From contig JARROD010000013.1 in the NCBI GenBank assembly GCA_037384225.1, positions 1 to 37,996 of the forward strand: a stretch of DNA of 37,996 nt, given 5' to 3'. Shown piece by piece: positions 8,047 through 16,759 of the stretch; position 1 is the stretch's first letter; every line of letters starts with the position of its first letter. The notes under the pieces are model-generated. The model made no database searches and was not told where the DNA came from. It was given only the letters and a program-made list of their open reading frames with translations. The stretch is from JARROD01 sp037384225 (lineage in GTDB: Bacteria > Pseudomonadota > Gammaproteobacteria > Pseudomonadales > Cellvibrionaceae). The translations under genes were made by a program, and so were the position numbers.

Positions 8047-8982
8047 TTATTTTTCACTTGTAGACGCTAATCGTTCCAATCCAAGCACGAGTAAAATACC
8101 CAGTATGGCCAACGCAATTGCCCAGCCCACATGAGCTTCGGCACCCGTTAACTGCTGATAAGTTGAGGGAAGCAAATTTTCCTGCACCAGAGGGATTTCT
8201 TTGCCGTGCCGATCCAGCGTCGACGCCAGAGTTTGCTTCCAAGGCCATATAACGTTCAATGAGCCTAATAAAAAACCAGTCAACAGGGCCAGAGTGGGAG
8301 AGTGGAAATGTTTTAACAGCCACGCCAGCAAATGGGAAAACACGATTAGACCACAGGCGCAACCACCGGCGAAACTCAATAGCAAAACCAAGTCAAAATT
8401 TTTCAACGCATTGATAAAAACGCTGTACATTCCCATCAGCAAGAGAATAAAACTTCCGGAAACACCCGGCAAAATCATAGCGCAAATTGCCAGCGCACCG
8501 GCCAGGAACAGCATCCACCAATCACCGGGGAGCTGCGCCGGCTTGGCCACAGAGATAACGAGCGCCAACGCGGTTCCCAGAACTAAAGCCAACCACTCCC
8601 GCCAACCCCAGGCCTGCAATTGCCGGGCAATGTAAATAATTGAGGCGACGATAAGTCCAAAGAAAAAAGACCAGACATGAACCGGATAATGAACGAGACA
8701 ATAACTGACCAGGCGAGAGAACAATAACAGACTAATGACAATTCCCGAAAAAATGGCCAATAGAAAATTTCCGTTTATCGCTTGCCATGCCGCTGCTGGC
8801 CCCTGCCGAAATAACAGTTGTAGGGCGTGGAAGTTGATACTGCGCAAAGACTCGATCAACTCCTCGTAAATACCGGAAATAAAAGCGATGGTACCTCCGG
8901 ATACCCCGGGGACCACATCGGCCGCCCCCATAGCCATGCCTTTTAATATCAGGAGGGAGAATTTGTGCCGCCAAGGTTCCAT
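8047..8982 (-). CDS. DUF368 membrane protein, undecaprenyl-phosphate transporter family (PopT-like)
   Basis: A hydrophobic 311-residue protein with many membrane segments. It has two related motifs, VVPGVSGGTIAFISGIYEEL near the N terminus and ILPGVSGSFILLLMGMYSVF in the middle, the internal PGVSG duplication that marks the DUF368 family. Members of this family (PopT) have been shown to recycle undecaprenyl phosphate across the inner membrane for peptidoglycan and surface-polymer synthesis; that role is inferred here from family membership. I start at the ATG at 8980-8982; a TTG at 9004-9006 would add eight residues. It lies between pcm and nlpD on the same strand, 45 bp after pcm, so it may belong to the pcm-nlpD-rpoS transcription unit. 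Confidence 0.9.
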   Translation of the reverse strand: MEPWRHKFSLLILKGMAMGAADVVPGVSGGTIAFISGIYEELIESLRSINFHALQLLFRQGPAAAWQAINGNFLLAIFSGIVISLLLFSRLVSYCLVHYPVHVWSFFFGLIVASIIYIARQLQAWGWREWLALVLGTALALVISVAKPAQLPGDWWMLFLAGALAICAMILPGVSGSFILLLMGMYSVFINALKNFDLVLLLSFAGGCACGLIVFSHLLAWLLKHFHSPTLALLTGFLLGSLNVIWPWKQTLASTLDRHGKEIPLVQENLLPSTYQQLTGAEAHVGWAIALAILGILLVLGLERLASTSEK

Positions 8983-9027
8983 AGTAAAACCAAATAAAAA
9001 ATTCAAATTGAGAAGTTACCGGTTATT

Positions 9028-9723
9028 CTAAAAAGTTTTTTCACGCCTGGCGCCAGCGCTGGTTCCAGAGAGTAAGGGAACAAATTTCACCGATTCGAGC
9101 ACCTGGGTAATATATCCGTCCCCTTCCTCCCGGCGCACAATCATGTGCAACGCCTGGACCTCACCGCCCACAGGAATAACCAATACCCCACCGGGAGCCA
9201 GTTGCGCAAGCAGTTCCCGAGGTACTTCCCGGGGAGCCGCTGTGCTCAAAATACCGTCAAATGGCGCCTGTTCCGCCCAGCCTAAACCACCATCAGCATA
9301 GCGCAGATGAACATTGTGCAGCTCGAGCTTGCGCAACCGTCGCCGCGCTTTGTCCTGCAACGGTTTAATCCGCTCGACACTGTATAGTTGCCCCACTAGC
9401 TGCGCCAGTACCGCAGACTGATAGCCCGATCCGGTCCCCACTTCCAACACTTTGTCCAACTTCCCGGCCGCACCTTTGAGCACCTCCGTCATGCGCGCGA
9501 CGATGTAAGGTTGCGAGAGGGTCTGACCATAACCGATCGGTAAAGCGGTATCTTCATAGGCCCTGTGGGAAAGCGCTTCATCAAGAAAGATATGACGCGG
9601 AGTATTACCGATAATATCCAGAACCTGCCAATCGGTAATTCCCTGATCCACCAACCGCTGAACCAGGCGTTCTCGGGTCCGTTGGGAGGTCATACCGACC
9701 CCTTCAAACGTTAGTTGGCTCAC
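9028..9723 (-). CDS. pcm: Protein-L-isoaspartate O-methyltransferase
   Basis: Pcm repairs damaged proteins by methylating L-isoaspartyl residues with S-adenosylmethionine. The 231-residue protein shows the family stretches RTPRH-like NTPRHIFLDEALSHRAYEDTA, GYGQTLSQPYIVARM and the SAM-binding motif LEVGTGSGYQSAVLA, plus the late motif VIPVG. The GTG start at 9721-9723 has GGGGGA upstream; the ATG at 9691-9693 (preceded by GAAGGGG) is an equally good alternative giving 221 residues beginning MTSQRTRERL as in Pseudomonas. The gene normally overlaps or abuts surE, but here the 119 bp upstream are empty and truD follows directly. Confidence 0.95.
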   Translation of the reverse strand: MSQLTFEGVGMTSQRTRERLVQRLVDQGITDWQVLDIIGNTPRHIFLDEALSHRAYEDTALPIGYGQTLSQPYIVARMTEVLKGAAGKLDKVLEVGTGSGYQSAVLAQLVGQLYSVERIKPLQDKARRRLRKLELHNVHLRYADGGLGWAEQAPFDGILSTAAPREVPRELLAQLAPGGVLVIPVGGEVQALHMIVRREEGDGYITQVLESVKFVPLLSGTSAGARREKTF

Positions 9724-9842
9724 CCCATTCCCCCATCATTACTTACCAGTCTCAACAAAAGGCGAAACTATACACCGTCCTAACTATAGCGGCGAAGCAC
9801 TATCGGCGTCATCGATTTTTGAAACTGTTCAATCAATTTTGG

Positions 9843-10964
9843 TCATATCATAGGGACAACCAATCGGCACACTTCTCTGAGTACCGCCGTTGCGAAGCAG
9901 CCCGGAGGCAGAGAAAACGTCAACCACAGGTCCCCCCCTTCCCAGTTCCATTGCAACTCTTGCGGCATAAGTACCAGACTGCGTCGTTCCTGTTTTAACC
10001 CTTTATGTTCCAATGCTTCACGCCAGTGTGACCACTTACTCAGTACCGCATTTTCCAAATCCAGCGATGCCGCTGCAGCTGCCGATCTTCCCCGCCCCCA
10101 CAGAGGGCCGGCCGGCAGTTCCTGTGACGCATCGTGCAGCACCACATCGCCTTCGACAGAGCGATTCCAAATCCCCTGCCTGACCCGTTCAGCCAACACA
10201 AGATTGAACAGATATGCACGTGCCGCCGAAACCGCCAGCCCGCGCCGATGGCGATCGCGAATCGGTTCGGCTCCGCTGAGATATCGGTCGGCAAGCGTCA
10301 GATTGTTGCCACCATGGCCAAATCGTTGTTCGCCGAAGTAATTGGGGACCCCGCGACGCTTGATTGCCAATAGCCGCTTTTCAACCTCTTCGAACAATGT
10401 CAACTGCGTGGTTGGAGCTGTGGTTGGAGCTGTGGTTGAAGCTGTGGTTGAAGCTGTTGAAACTGTTGAAACTGTTGAAACTGTGGTTGGGTCTGTCACA
10501 GAAACAGGCGTTGAAACCTCCGATGAAAATTTACGTAGCCGAATACTAAACCTATTGGCGCGATGCCCGCCACGACGCAATTTACGCTGATGCCGGGACA
10601 CGGCTAAAACGTCCACTGTTTCGGAATTCAACGTCTGCCACCGGGGCGGCTCAATGCTGGATGCAGGCCCAGGTAAATAGACACTGAACCACTGGCTGCA
10701 AACCCCACGCCTGTCTTTGAGACCGCAATAGCCCACATCCATGGGTTTAACACCCGCCAGACGGGCGATTTGGCGTGCCAGCCAATCAGTATTCTCACCC
10801 TTTTTGCGCAAATGAAGGAAAACATGTTCTCCCTCACCACTGGGTTCACTATCGATTTGCTCATCGACTTGAAAATCATCCAGTTGGGTGCGAAATAAGG
10901 CCACCGATGATGGCGCACCCAATACGTAGGGAAATTCCAGGGAAAAAGGCGCAGTCATAGGCAT
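9843..10964 (-). CDS. truD: tRNA pseudouridine(13) synthase TruD
   Basis: TruD converts U13 of tRNA-Glu to pseudouridine. The protein (373 residues from the ATG at 10962-10964) shows the catalytic motif GYCGLKDRRGV with its Asp, and the family signature VPNYFGEQRFGHGGNNL. The start is uncertain by three codons, since a second ATG lies at 10956-10958. The gene follows ispF after 31 bp. The odd feature is a Thr/Ser/Ala-rich insert, about 30 residues, between RLRKF and the helix LTLFEEVEKRL, in a place where E. coli TruD has only a short turn. It is encoded by a minisatellite (10408-10494). Because all units are multiples of three, copy changes keep the frame and only alter the linker length. 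Confidence 0.95.
   Translation of the reverse strand: MPMTAPFSLEFPYVLGAPSSVALFRTQLDDFQVDEQIDSEPSGEGEHVFLHLRKKGENTDWLARQIARLAGVKPMDVGYCGLKDRRGVCSQWFSVYLPGPASSIEPPRWQTLNSETVDVLAVSRHQRKLRRGGHRANRFSIRLRKFSSEVSTPVSVTDPTTVSTVSTVSTASTTASTTAPTTAPTTQLTLFEEVEKRLLAIKRRGVPNYFGEQRFGHGGNNLTLADRYLSGAEPIRDRHRRGLAVSAARAYLFNLVLAERVRQGIWNRSVEGDVVLHDASQELPAGPLWGRGRSAAAAASLDLENAVLSKWSHWREALEHKGLKQERRSLVLMPQELQWNWEGGDLWLTFSLPPGCFATAVLREVCRLVVPMI
10408..10494. repeat. In-frame minisatellite inside truD (12-bp and 9-bp units)
   Basis: On the plus strand: four copies of GTGGTTGRAGCT (10408-10455), three perfect copies of GTTGAAACT (10456-10482), then a variant GTGGTTGGGTCT (10483-10494). On the coding strand these encode Thr/Ser/Ala/Val/Pro units such as TTAS, TTAP and STV. 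Confidence 0.9.
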
Positions 10965-10995
10965 CAATTCGCGGGATCCGGCTGTCGATAAATCG

Positions 10996-11496
10996 TTACT
11001 GGTGCGTAACCAACGAAGGCGGTAAAGACTCCAATAAAACCACGGCGTAAGCCGCTATCCCTTCTTCGCGGCCGGTAAACCCCAGCCATTCAGTGGTAGT
11101 CGCCTTTACGTTGACCTGGTTAGGTTGAACGTCCATATCCGCGGCGATATTTTCCACCATGGACTTAACGTGAGGGGCCAGTTTCGGAGCCTGTGCCACA
11201 ACCGTCATGTCAGCATTGAGCGGACGCCAGCCGGCAAATTTGACCTTGCGGTAAACCAAGCGCAACAACGTACGGCTGTTGGCGCTCTTGTACTGGGGGT
11301 CGGTATCGGGAAAATGGCGACCGATATCCCCCAGCGCGGCAGCACCCAGCAAGGCGTCACACAGGGCGTGCAACAGAACGTCTCCATCGGAGTGAGCAAT
11401 CAGCCCTTGGGTATGGGGTATCACTACGCCACCGATAACGATTTTATCCCCCTGGCCAAAGGCGTGGACATCATAACCATTGCCTATCCGTATCAT
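10996..11496 (-). CDS. ispF: 2-C-methyl-D-erythritol 2,4-cyclodiphosphate synthase
   Basis: IspF makes the cyclic diphosphate intermediate of the non-mevalonate (MEP) isoprenoid pathway as a homotrimer with zinc. The 166-residue protein starts MIRIGNGYDVHAF, with the metal-binding DVH at residues 9-11, then IAHSDGDVLLHALCDALLGAAALGDIG and the FPDTDP motif, and ends with the conserved ATTTEWLGFTGREEGIAA. GAGGTG lies just upstream of the ATG. It follows ispD after 53 bp, the common ispD-ispF pairing, so both enzymes of consecutive-path steps would be made together. Confidence 0.97.
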   Translation of the reverse strand: MIRIGNGYDVHAFGQGDKIVIGGVVIPHTQGLIAHSDGDVLLHALCDALLGAAALGDIGRHFPDTDPQYKSANSRTLLRLVYRKVKFAGWRPLNADMTVVAQAPKLAPHVKSMVENIAADMDVQPNQVNVKATTTEWLGFTGREEGIAAYAVVLLESLPPSLVTHQ

Positions 11497-11520
11497 TTAC
11501 ACCTCAGTTTTCCTACTCAA

Positions 11521-11552
11521 TATTCCACCCCCACTATATTCCACCCCCACTA
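11521..11552. repeat. 16-bp perfect tandem duplication at the ispD stop codon
   Basis: TATTCCACCCCCACTA occurs twice head to tail (11521-11536 and 11537-11552). The right-hand copy contains the ispD stop (complement of 11550-11552), so the duplication extended the ispD-ispF spacer by 16 bp. Confidence 0.9.
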
Positions 11553-12302
11553 TGCCCTTCCCAAGGACAAATCAACGGGCACAATGCCATTGTCGGACAC
11601 TTTTCCCTGTGTGTGCAGAATCAACTCCGCCATAGCGAGATCCTCCGGCCGAGTAACTTTAATATTGTCGCACCGTCCTTCCACCATCAACGGACAATAA
11701 TCCATGGCTTCCAAGGCCGAAGCCTCATCGGTAACCAGCCGAGATTCCCGTGCCGCCAATTCCAGCGCCTCGCGGAGAAGACCGTAGCGGAATATTTGCG
11801 GTGTTTGCGCTCGCCACAAGGCACGCCGGTCGACGGTATCGACAATGCCGAAATTCTCGTTCACCCGCTTGATCGTGTCACTAACGGGGGTCCCCAAAAT
11901 CCCCCCGACCAGGTGCTCATCGACTTCGTTACATAGTGTGTGTATATTTTCCTGCCGAATACAGGGCCGCGCTGCGTCGTGAACCAAAACCCAGTCAAGT
12001 TTATCGAGCCTGTCCCCCAGTAGCCGTAATGCATTGCGCACTGAATCACCGCGCTCATGTCCGCCTTCGACGGTACACACTTTTGGGTGGCGGGAAATCG
12101 GTAACCACCGCCAGTACTTATCGTAGGGGCTCACAGCAACGATCACCCCCTGCAGAGCTGAAAACTGCAATAGTCGCATCAGCGTATGCTCAATAAGCGG
12201 TTTGCCGAGCAGGTGCAAATACTGTTTGGGGATTTCAGCCCCCATCCGCGAACCCACGCCGGCGGCGGGGACAATAGCCCAGTAAGCGGGAGAGTCAGTC
12301 AT
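11550..12302 (-). CDS. ispD: 2-C-methyl-D-erythritol 4-phosphate cytidylyltransferase
   Basis: IspD joins CTP and MEP to form CDP-methylerythritol in the isoprenoid pathway. The 250-residue protein has the nucleotide-binding N terminus VPAAGVGSRMGAEIPKQYL (about 11-29), the central motif VLVHDAARPCI, the GTPVSDTIKR segment and LWRAQTPQIFRYG, all family hallmarks. The C-terminal extension after LAMAELIL is a little longer than in E. coli. The gene lies downstream of ftsB, as in many gammaproteobacteria, with a 69-bp gap. Confidence 0.97.
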   Translation of the reverse strand: MTDSPAYWAIVPAAGVGSRMGAEIPKQYLHLLGKPLIEHTLMRLLQFSALQGVIVAVSPYDKYWRWLPISRHPKVCTVEGGHERGDSVRNALRLLGDRLDKLDWVLVHDAARPCIRQENIHTLCNEVDEHLVGGILGTPVSDTIKRVNENFGIVDTVDRRALWRAQTPQIFRYGLLREALELAARESRLVTDEASALEAMDYCPLMVEGRCDNIKVTRPEDLAMAELILHTQGKVSDNGIVPVDLSLGRA

Positions 12303-12371
12303 TGGACACAGAGCCCCTCAGGGTAGTTAGTCGCTAATGCCCGGCCCAGCAATTAAACGCCCTATCAGCCA

Positions 12372-12665
12372 CTAATTGCGGGGCAAAGCAGGAGTTTCTT
12401 TCATAATCATATAATAGGTTTCACCCCGTCGTATCATCCCCATATCGGATCTGGCCCGCTCTTCAACACTGTCCAGCCCGGATTTCAACTCCTTGACTTC
12501 CACGGCGAGTACACGGTTGCGTTCCTTGAGATGGCTGTTTTCCGCCTGTTGCTGTTGAATTTCCCGTTCCAGCCTGGCGATATCCGCAAAACTGCCTTCT
12601 CCAACCCACAACCGGTATTGAAGCGCGGCAATCAGAACCAATAGTACTGCCAAGAGCCCTTTCAT
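12372..12665 (-). CDS. ftsB: Cell division protein FtsB
   Basis: FtsB is a small bitopic inner-membrane protein that bridges FtsQ and FtsL in the divisome. The 97-residue protein has an N-terminal membrane segment (about 3-16, LLAVLLVLIAALQYRLW), the WVGEGS junction, and a coiled coil (about 28-60, ARLEREIQQQQAENSHLKER) ending in the FtsB-type tail EERARSDMGMIRRGETYY. Its position between eno and ispD is the conserved one. Confidence 0.95.
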   Translation of the reverse strand: MKGLLAVLLVLIAALQYRLWVGEGSFADIARLEREIQQQQAENSHLKERNRVLAVEVKELKSGLDSVEERARSDMGMIRRGETYYMIMKETPALPRN

Positions 12666-12768
12666 TGCTAAAGCGGCTTAGCCTCCACAACCGTTATCAT
12701 GGCTACAACAACCGTAGTCGTTCTGTAACTTCTCCATAACCTGGGATCAGCACAATGCCAGGCGGCCC

Positions 12769-12785
12769 AATACCCCCGGGGTATT
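12769..12785 (-). terminator. Hairpin downstream of eno
   Basis: AATACCCC (12769-12776) and GGGGTATT (12778-12785) form a perfect 8-bp stem with a one-base centre, 12 bp after the eno stop on the minus strand. No U-tract follows, so it may pause or trim transcripts between eno and ftsB. Confidence 0.35.
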
Positions 12786-12796
12786 TATGACTTCGA

Positions 12797-14086
12797 TCAG
12801 GTTTTAAATTCACTGCGCCCGCGATAGGGAGCCTTGCCTTCCAGTTCCGCCTCTATTCGCAACAGACGGTTGTACTTTGCCACCCGGTCAGAACGGCATA
12901 GTGACCCGGTTTTAATCTGCCCGGCCGCTGTCGCCACCGCCAGATCCGCAATCGTGGTATCCTCGGTTTCGCCCGAGCGGTGGGAGATCACCGCGGTGTA
13001 ACCGGCGTCCTTGGCCATGGCAATGGCATCGAGGGTTTCCGACAGAGATCCGATCTGGTTAAACTTGATCAAAATCGAATTGGCGATCCCCTTGTCGATC
13101 CCCTGTTTAAGAATCCGGGTATTGGTAACAAACAAATCGTCACCCACCAGTTGCAATCTGGAACCGGCTTTTTCGGTCAGTTCCGCCCAGCCGTCCCAAT
13201 CACTTTCATCCATACCGTCTTCAATGGATAGGATCGGATATTTGGTCGCCAGCCCGTTCAAATAGTCGGCAAATTCAGAGGCACTGTATACTTTCCCCTC
13301 CCCGGCCAGGTTGTACTTGCCATCCTGGTAGAATTCAGATGAGGCGCAGTCCAGTGCCAGTGTTATGTCCTCTCCCAGTTGATAACCCGCTTTCGCTACC
13401 GCTTCGGCGATCACTTCCAGCGCCGCTTCGTTGGAGGGTAGATTAGGGGCAAAACCACCCTCATCGCCTACAGCCGTATTAAGCCCGCGCTCACTCAACA
13501 CTTTTTTCAGGGTGTGGAAGATCTCAGCGCCCTGGCGCAGCGCATCGGCAAAACGGGTCGCTTTGACCGGTTGAATCATAAACTCCTGAATATCCACGTT
13601 GTTGTCGGCGTGCTCGCCGCCGTTGAGAATATTCATCATCGGCACCGGCATGGTGTACTGCCCTTCGGTGCCATTGAGCGCGGCGATATGCTGATACAGA
13701 GGTACCTTTTTTTCCGCCGCCGCCGCCTTCGCCGCCGCCAGCGAAACAGCCAGTATCGCGTTAGCGCCGAACACGGATTTATTCTCAGTACCGTCGGCCT
13801 CGATCATGGCATTGTCCAGTTCCCTTTGTTCGGCTGCATCTTTGCCGGTAAGCAGGGGTTTAATAATGGTGTTTATATTTTCAACCGCTTTCAAAACACC
13901 CTTGCCAAGATAACGCGCTTTATCGCCGTCACGCAGTTCCAGGGCTTCCCGGGAACCGGTTGATGCGCCGGAAGGCGCGCAGGCGGAACCGACCGCGCCG
14001 GAAGCCAGAATCACGTCGGCATTCACTGTGGGATTACCACGGCTGTCTAAAACCTCAAAAGCCCTTACGTCAACAATTTTGCTCAT
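12797..14086 (-). CDS. eno: Enolase
   Basis: Enolase interconverts 2-phosphoglycerate and phosphoenolpyruvate in glycolysis and is also a scaffold part of the RNA degradosome in many gammaproteobacteria. The 429-residue protein begins MSKIVDVRAFEVLDSRGNPTV, carries GASTGSREALELRDGD, the Mg-binding LSIEDGMDESDWDGW, the catalytic-Lys stretch ILIKFNQIGSL and the signature SHRSGETEDTTIADLAVA. I start at the ATG at 14084-14086, which has CGGAG seven bases upstream; a GTG two codons earlier is less likely. kdsA lies 29 bp upstream on the same strand. Confidence 0.98.
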   Translation of the reverse strand: MSKIVDVRAFEVLDSRGNPTVNADVILASGAVGSACAPSGASTGSREALELRDGDKARYLGKGVLKAVENINTIIKPLLTGKDAAEQRELDNAMIEADGTENKSVFGANAILAVSLAAAKAAAAEKKVPLYQHIAALNGTEGQYTMPVPMMNILNGGEHADNNVDIQEFMIQPVKATRFADALRQGAEIFHTLKKVLSERGLNTAVGDEGGFAPNLPSNEAALEVIAEAVAKAGYQLGEDITLALDCASSEFYQDGKYNLAGEGKVYSASEFADYLNGLATKYPILSIEDGMDESDWDGWAELTEKAGSRLQLVGDDLFVTNTRILKQGIDKGIANSILIKFNQIGSLSETLDAIAMAKDAGYTAVISHRSGETEDTTIADLAVATAAGQIKTGSLCRSDRVAKYNRLLRIEAELEGKAPYRGRSEFKT

Positions 14087-14115
14087 GTTCACTCCGGAGA
14101 TTGCAAAATATTCTG

Positions 14116-14967
14116 CTATTGAATGTCTATAGCGGGGAGTCTTTTTACCACATCATCCACCGCCTTCACCTGTGTTAGAAAATCTTCCAGACGCTCCAGG
14201 GGGAGCGCACTGGGGCCGTCGCACTTGGCTTTATCGGGCGCTGGGTGCGCCTCTAGGAATAATCCCGCAATACCCATGGCTATACCCGCCCGGGCCAATT
14301 CCACCACTTGTCGGCGGCGCCCCCCGGAGGCGGCACCGGATGGATCCCGGCATTGCAGCGAATGGGTCACATCGAAAATCAGCGGCAGCCCTCCGCCCAG
14401 TTCTTTCATGGTGCGAAAACCCAGCATGTCCACCACCAGGTTGTCGTAGCCAAAGCAGGTGCCGCGCTCACACAAGATTAGCTTTTGATTGCCGCACTCG
14501 TTGAATTTCTCAACGATGTTGGCCATCTGCGGAGGACTGATGAACTGGGGTTTTTTGATATTGATCACCGCTGCGGTTTTCGCCATAGCCTCAACCAGAT
14601 CTGTCTGCCGTGCCAAAAACGCCGGCAATTGAATGACATCACACACTTGCGCCACCACAGCCGCCTGGTGAGGTTCATGAACATCGGTGATCAAGGGCAC
14701 TGAAAAAGTCTGTTTAATTTCCTCCAGGATAGCAAGTCCGGCTTCCAGCCCCGGGCCGCGATAGGAGTGAATCGAAGAGCGGTTTGCCTTGTCAAAAGAG
14801 GCCTTGAAGACATAGGGAATTCCCAGTTTCCGGGTCACTTCAACATAATGCTCCGCTACCCGCAGTGCGAGATCCCGTGACTCCAAGACGTTCACACCGC
14901 CAAACAACACAAACGGCTTGTCATTGGCGACCTGCAGCGCTTCGATTTCAACCATTTTATGGCTCAT
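14116..14967 (-). CDS. kdsA: 3-deoxy-8-phosphooctulonate (KDO-8-P) synthase
   Basis: KdsA condenses phosphoenolpyruvate with arabinose 5-phosphate to make KDO-8-P for the inner core of lipopolysaccharide. The 283-residue protein has FGGVNVLES (22-30) with Asn26, the residue typical of metal-independent enzymes such as that of E. coli; metal-dependent forms have Cys there. Other family stretches are FKASFDKANRSSIHSYRGPG, ITDVHEP, PAFLARQTDL and the C-terminal LEAHPAPDKAKCDGPSALPL. Placed between pyrG and eno in the conserved order. Confidence 0.97.
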   Translation of the reverse strand: MSHKMVEIEALQVANDKPFVLFGGVNVLESRDLALRVAEHYVEVTRKLGIPYVFKASFDKANRSSIHSYRGPGLEAGLAILEEIKQTFSVPLITDVHEPHQAAVVAQVCDVIQLPAFLARQTDLVEAMAKTAAVINIKKPQFISPPQMANIVEKFNECGNQKLILCERGTCFGYDNLVVDMLGFRTMKELGGGLPLIFDVTHSLQCRDPSGAASGGRRRQVVELARAGIAMGIAGLFLEAHPAPDKAKCDGPSALPLERLEDFLTQVKAVDDVVKRLPAIDIQ

Positions 14968-15046
14968 AGTCCCATAATTTCCTCAGCATAGAACCCCAAA
15001 TCAGTAAACCGGGGGATTGTACTGCATCTTTGGCACCGTGGCTTCC

Positions 15047-16669
15047 CTAAGCCTGATTATTCAGCGCCGCCTGTACAAAGCTGATAAACAATGGGTGGCC
15101 ATCACGGGGGGTCGAGGTAAATTCAGGGTGAAACTGGCAGGCGATAAACCAGGGGTGGTCCACCAATTCGACGACTTCCACCAGTGTGTCGTCGGCTGAC
15201 CAGCCACCAACCCGCAGCCCCGCCTGCTGCAGCTGATCGACATAGTGATTGTTCACTTCGTAGCGGTGGCGATGGCGCTCCACGATGACACCGGCGCCGT
15301 ATATTTCACTCGTTTTGGCCCCGTTGACCAAACGACATTCCTGAGCGCCAAGGCGCATAGTGCCGCCGAGGTCGGAACCTTCGTCGCGGGTTTCCCGGGA
15401 ACCGTCCTTGGTTACCCACTCAGTAATCAGGCCTATCACCGGATGCGGCGTCTTCTTGTCAAATTCGGTGCTGTTGGCCTCTTTCAGGTTCAACACATTG
15501 CGACAGAATTCAATCACCGCAGACTGCATTCCCAGGCAGATTCCCAGGTAGGGAACTTTGTTCTCGCGCGCATACTGGACCGCCATTAACTTGCCTTCTA
15601 TACCGCGCTCACCAAAGCCGCCAGGCACCAGAATTGCGTCGACGCCCTGTAAAACCTCCAATCCCCGCTCTTCCACGTCCTCAGCGTTAACATAATTGAC
15701 ATTGACTTTGGTGCGGGTGTGAATCCCGGCGTGCACCAGAGACTCATTCAATGATTTGTAGGCATCGAGCAGATCCATGTATTTGCCTACCATGGCTACG
15801 GTGATCTGATACTCGGGGTTAAGCTTGCCGTCGACAACGCTGTCCCACTCTGAGAGATCAGCCTCGGGGGCATCGATACCGAATTTTTCCAGCACAATCT
15901 GGTCCAACCCGCGTTCTTTGAGCAGGCGGGGAATAGCATAAATGGTGTTAGCATCGGCGAGTGGCACCACCGCCCGCTCCTCGACATTGGTAAACAGCGC
16001 GATCTTACGCCGCGAATCATCGTCAATCATTTTTTCCGAACGGCACAGAAGCACATCCGGTTGCAACCCAATGGAGCGCAATTCTTTGACCGAATGCTGG
16101 GTGGGTTTGGTTTTGGTTTCCCCCGCCGTGGCGATATAGGGCACCAGGGTGAGGTGCAACAACTGAGCGTGTTGCCCCCCCAACTCCACCCGTAGTTGGC
16201 GCACGGCTTCAAGAAACGGCTGAGACTCGATGTCACCGACGGTACCGCCGATTTCCACCAGCGCCACATCGGCATCCCGGCCACCTTCCACGATACGGCG
16301 TTTGATCTCATCGGTAATATGGGGGATCACCTGCACAGTACCCCCGAGATAGTCTCCGCGGCGCTCTTTGCGCAATACCGTTTCATAAACGCGGCCGGTG
16401 GTAAAGTTGTTGCGGCGGGTCATTTTAGTGCGCAAAAAACGCTCGTAGTGCCCCAGGTCCAGGTCGGTTTCCGCGCCGTCTTGCGTCACATAGACCTCGC
16501 CGTGTTGAAAGGGGCTCATGGTGCCCGGGTCTACATTGATATAGGGGTCGAGTTTAAGAATGGTAACCTTTAAACCGCGGGCTTCAAGAATCGCCGCCAG
16601 AGAGGCTGAGGCAATTCCCTTACCCAGAGAGGAAACAACACCACCGGTAACGAAAATATATCGCGTCAT
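15047..16669 (-). CDS. pyrG: CTP synthase
   Basis: PyrG aminates UTP to CTP using glutamine and ATP. The 540-residue protein has the N-terminal synthetase domain (MTRYIFVTGGVVSSLGKGI, with P-loop Lys, and KLDPYINVDPGTMSP) and a C-terminal class I glutamine amidotransferase domain with the nucleophile-Cys motif YLGICLGMQ and the His-Glu motif CQFHPEFTS near the end. The ATG at 16667-16669 has AAGG upstream. The 5' region holds a palindromic 164-bp element (16760-16923), so the pyrG promoter is likely close to the gene, in the 90 bp to its right, or inside that element. Confidence 0.98.
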   Translation of the reverse strand: MTRYIFVTGGVVSSLGKGIASASLAAILEARGLKVTILKLDPYINVDPGTMSPFQHGEVYVTQDGAETDLDLGHYERFLRTKMTRRNNFTTGRVYETVLRKERRGDYLGGTVQVIPHITDEIKRRIVEGGRDADVALVEIGGTVGDIESQPFLEAVRQLRVELGGQHAQLLHLTLVPYIATAGETKTKPTQHSVKELRSIGLQPDVLLCRSEKMIDDDSRRKIALFTNVEERAVVPLADANTIYAIPRLLKERGLDQIVLEKFGIDAPEADLSEWDSVVDGKLNPEYQITVAMVGKYMDLLDAYKSLNESLVHAGIHTRTKVNVNYVNAEDVEERGLEVLQGVDAILVPGGFGERGIEGKLMAVQYARENKVPYLGICLGMQSAVIEFCRNVLNLKEANSTEFDKKTPHPVIGLITEWVTKDGSRETRDEGSDLGGTMRLGAQECRLVNGAKTSEIYGAGVIVERHRHRYEVNNHYVDQLQQAGLRVGGWSADDTLVEVVELVDHPWFIACQFHPEFTSTPRDGHPLFISFVQAALNNQA

Positions 16670-16759
16670 GTATAGCCTTGAATTTCAATAAATGCTGACA
16701 CCGTGGAACTCACGGAGTAATTGTTCAAATTAGTCCAGCAACAATGTGAGTTTGAGTTA

